Program-made: the position numbers and the translations under genes
NCBI GenBank assembly: GCA_913062735.1
Contig: CAJXWI010000150.1
Coordinates: 1 to 6,527, forward strand
From: an uncultured Arcobacter sp.
Lineage (GTDB): Bacteria; Campylobacterota; Campylobacteria; Campylobacterales; Arcobacteraceae
Direction: 5' to 3'
DNA: 6,527 bases
Shown: positions 5,567 through 6,527 of the stretch, piece after piece
Position numbering within the stretch: position 1 is the first letter of the stretch
How the letters are laid out: each line of letters opens with the position of its first letter
Notes under the pieces: model-generated
Database searches by the model: none
What the model was told of the DNA's origin: nothing
The model's input: the letters and a program-made list of their open reading frames with translations, nothing else

Positions 5567-5609
5567 TTTATTCCTTTTTGTACCAAGTAAATGGCCTATT
5601 ATTTTTTAA

Positions 5610-5625
5610 GATTGTATTAACAATC
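5610..5625. promoter_or_regulatory. Palindrome over the mdaB -10 region
   Basis: GATTGT-ATTA-ACAATC is a perfect 6-4-6 inverted repeat that covers the candidate mdaB -10 (5611-5616). It could be an operator for a second regulator or a leader hairpin. It is unlike the tetR operator in sequence, so the TetR protein is not the obvious ligand. Confidence 0.35.
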
Positions 5626-5638
5626 AAAACTATATCAA
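5611..5638 (-). promoter_or_regulatory. Candidate mdaB promoter
   Basis: On the minus strand TTGATA (complement of 5633-5638) is followed after 16 bases by TACAAT (complement of 5611-5616). This gives a near-consensus sigma-70 pair about 45 bases before the mdaB start. It lets mdaB be transcribed separately from tetR. Confidence 0.45.
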
Positions 5639-5640
5639 CC

Positions 5641-5660
5641 AACCAACTAAATGGAAGGTA
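5641..5660. promoter_or_regulatory. Diverged TetR operator upstream of mdaB
   Basis: These 20 bases match the tetR operator at 6264-6283 at 15 positions when aligned without gaps, including ACC-AC-TAA and the right arm GG-AGGTA. The left half is poorly symmetric (4 of 7 positions pair with the right half). The site abuts the candidate mdaB -35, where a bound repressor could interfere. It overlaps a CAAC-CAAC-CAAC run, which could be a coincidental source of similarity. Confidence 0.35.
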
Positions 5661-5678
5661 AATTATTTAAAAAAAAAG

Positions 5679-6239
5679 CTAAACTTTCCATGAGGAAATT
5701 AAAGCTTTTACGGCATTTTCAAAACCTTCAGTATCCATTCTTACTCTTGCTACTATTTGCATACCTTGTAAAGCAGAAAAAAATGTGTATGAAGTATCTT
5801 TAGACGAGGTAACTCTCAATGTTTTATCTTTCTTCCCTTGTTCAAAAATTATTGTAAATTGATCAATTGTTTTTTGAAGTGAAGCCTCTAGAGCTTTTTT
5901 TGCTTCTTTATTAAGTACATTTGCATTGGCACTTATCATACCAAAAATACATACTTTTCCTTCTTTTAAAGAAGCAGAAAAGATTTCTGAGATTTTCTCT
6001 AATTTATTTAAAGCAGAAATGTCGCTGCGTATAATAGCGTGATATCTTTCACTGTATCTTTCACTGCATCTATTAAGAAGGTCTTGAATTAAATCATCTT
6101 TTTTGGGAAAATGGTGATGAATACTCGCTTTTTTAATACCAACTTCATCTGCAATATGTTGGTAACTCATAGCACTAACCCCAAATTTTTGAATGAGTTC
6201 TTCAGCTACTATTAAAATTTTTTCACGAGTATTTGACAT
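5679..6239 (-). CDS. TetR/AcrR-family transcriptional repressor
   Basis: The 186-residue protein has the usual TetR size and layout. The N-terminal domain (about residues 5-52) opens with TREKILIVAEELIQKFG. The helix-turn-helix follows: SYQHIADEVGIKK leads into the recognition segment ASIHHHFPKKDDLI. The C-terminal ligand-binding and dimer domain contains KVCIFGMISAN (95-105), which resembles the conserved C-x-x-G-M block of proteobacterial TetR proteins that regulate detoxification genes. Cys58 and Cys97 are possible thiol sensors. AAAGGA lies 5 bases before the ATG. A perfect inverted repeat sits in its own promoter, so it very likely represses itself. It lies upstream of mdaB on the same strand. 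That context suggests a quinone, aldehyde or oxidant ligand, which is inference. Confidence 0.9.
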   Translation of the reverse strand: MSNTREKILIVAEELIQKFGVSAMSYQHIADEVGIKKASIHHHFPKKDDLIQDLLNRCSERYSERYHAIIRSDISALNKLEKISEIFSASLKEGKVCIFGMISANANVLNKEAKKALEASLQKTIDQFTIIFEQGKKDKTLRVTSSKDTSYTFFSALQGMQIVARVRMDTEGFENAVKALISSWKV

Positions 6240-6259
6240 ATATTTCCTTTAGATGAAGA

Positions 6260-6289
6260 AGTATACCTACTAATAGGTAGGTAAGTCAA
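6260..6289 (-). promoter_or_regulatory. tetR promoter
   Basis: On the minus strand TTGACT (complement of 6284-6289) is followed after 18 bases by TATACT (complement of 6260-6265). Both hexamers are close to the sigma-70 consensus, and the pair lies about 20 bases before the tetR start codon. The spacer is occupied by the inverted repeat 6264-6283. Confidence 0.6.
6264..6283. promoter_or_regulatory. TetR operator (perfect inverted repeat)
   Basis: TACCTAC-TAATAG-GTAGGTA is a perfect 7-6-7 inverted repeat, a usual geometry for TetR-family dimers. It fills the spacer of the tetR promoter and overlaps the -10, so binding would block RNA polymerase. This is the standard autoregulatory arrangement. 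Confidence 0.68.
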
Positions 6290-6527
6290 GTTAAATTTAG
6301 TATAAAAGAAATGTTTTGTTTTTAAATCTTCTGTACGAGCTACTACATAGTGTTTATAAATTTCAAAATTTAAATTTAAAGATTCTATTTTAGATGATAA
6401 AAGTAAATTTATGTATAGCTAGGAGGAAGTTTCTATCTTTTTTAAGTTAATACTAATTAAAGCGTATTTGATATTCTATTAATGTAGTAATTCACAAAAT
6501 GAGAGTAGGTACTTTCCTAAACTGTGC

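Larger units (their letters stand above)
6240..6527. other. Right-edge intergenic region
   Basis: Beyond the tetR promoter (to 6289) these bases are AT-rich and show no supported gene up to the window edge. AGGAGG at 6421-6426 has no start codon at useful distance. GTAGGTAC at 6505-6512 resembles one arm of the tetR operator, but the other arm is missing. Confidence 0.5.

Noticed and set aside
6421..6426. AGGAGG as a ribosome binding site for a small gene
   Set aside because: No ATG, GTG or TTG lies at a usable distance downstream.
6499..6527. Start of a gene running off the right edge
   Set aside because: Only nine codons are open before the window ends and no ribosome binding site precedes the ATG.

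Overview
The window is AT-rich and carries a gene set typical of Campylobacterota: a cysteine-patterned Sel1-repeat secreted protein of the Helicobacter Hcp type, an MltF-type lytic transglycosylase, an MdaB-type quinone reductase and a Pmp3/YqaE micro-protein. An Arcobacter-like genome is the best guess. This is inferred from gene content and base composition; no marker gene is present.

Layout. At the left edge a 52-residue Pmp3/YqaE membrane protein is encoded on the minus strand (49-207). After a 323-base AT-rich gap holding a Fur-box-like palindrome and an extended -10, a two-gene plus-strand unit follows: an unrecognised 93-residue protein (531-812) and, 11 bases later, a small lipoprotein whose mature part resembles the SecD/SecDF P1 head subdomain (824-1192). 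Related 27-base sequences lie in direct orientation on either side of this pair. The right-hand copy belongs to a hairpin-rich, repeat-like stretch at about 1255-1370. Next is an HD-domain phosphohydrolase of the YfbR/HDDC2 type (1528-2109). A 405-base gap follows, containing a decayed minus-strand reading frame (2112-2285). Then come the Sel1/Hcp-like protein (2515-3363) and mltF (3473-4888). mltF has no Shine-Dalgarno sequence, but an extended -10 sits where its start codon would be at the transcript 5' end.

On the right a minus-strand module faces mltF: a TetR-family repressor (5679-6239) followed by mdaB (4961-5566). Its control region is the clearest regulatory reading in the window. A perfect 7-6-7 inverted repeat fills the spacer of the tetR promoter. 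A diverged 15/20 copy lies just upstream of a separate candidate mdaB promoter. This suggests an autoregulated repressor that also controls a quinone reductase, probably in response to quinones or other electrophiles.

No rRNA, tRNA, CRISPR array or intact transposase is visible. No clearly new multi-gene defence or metabolic system is apparent. The least explained parts are the 531-1192 pair with its flanking repeats, the decayed frame and the leaderless mltF start.
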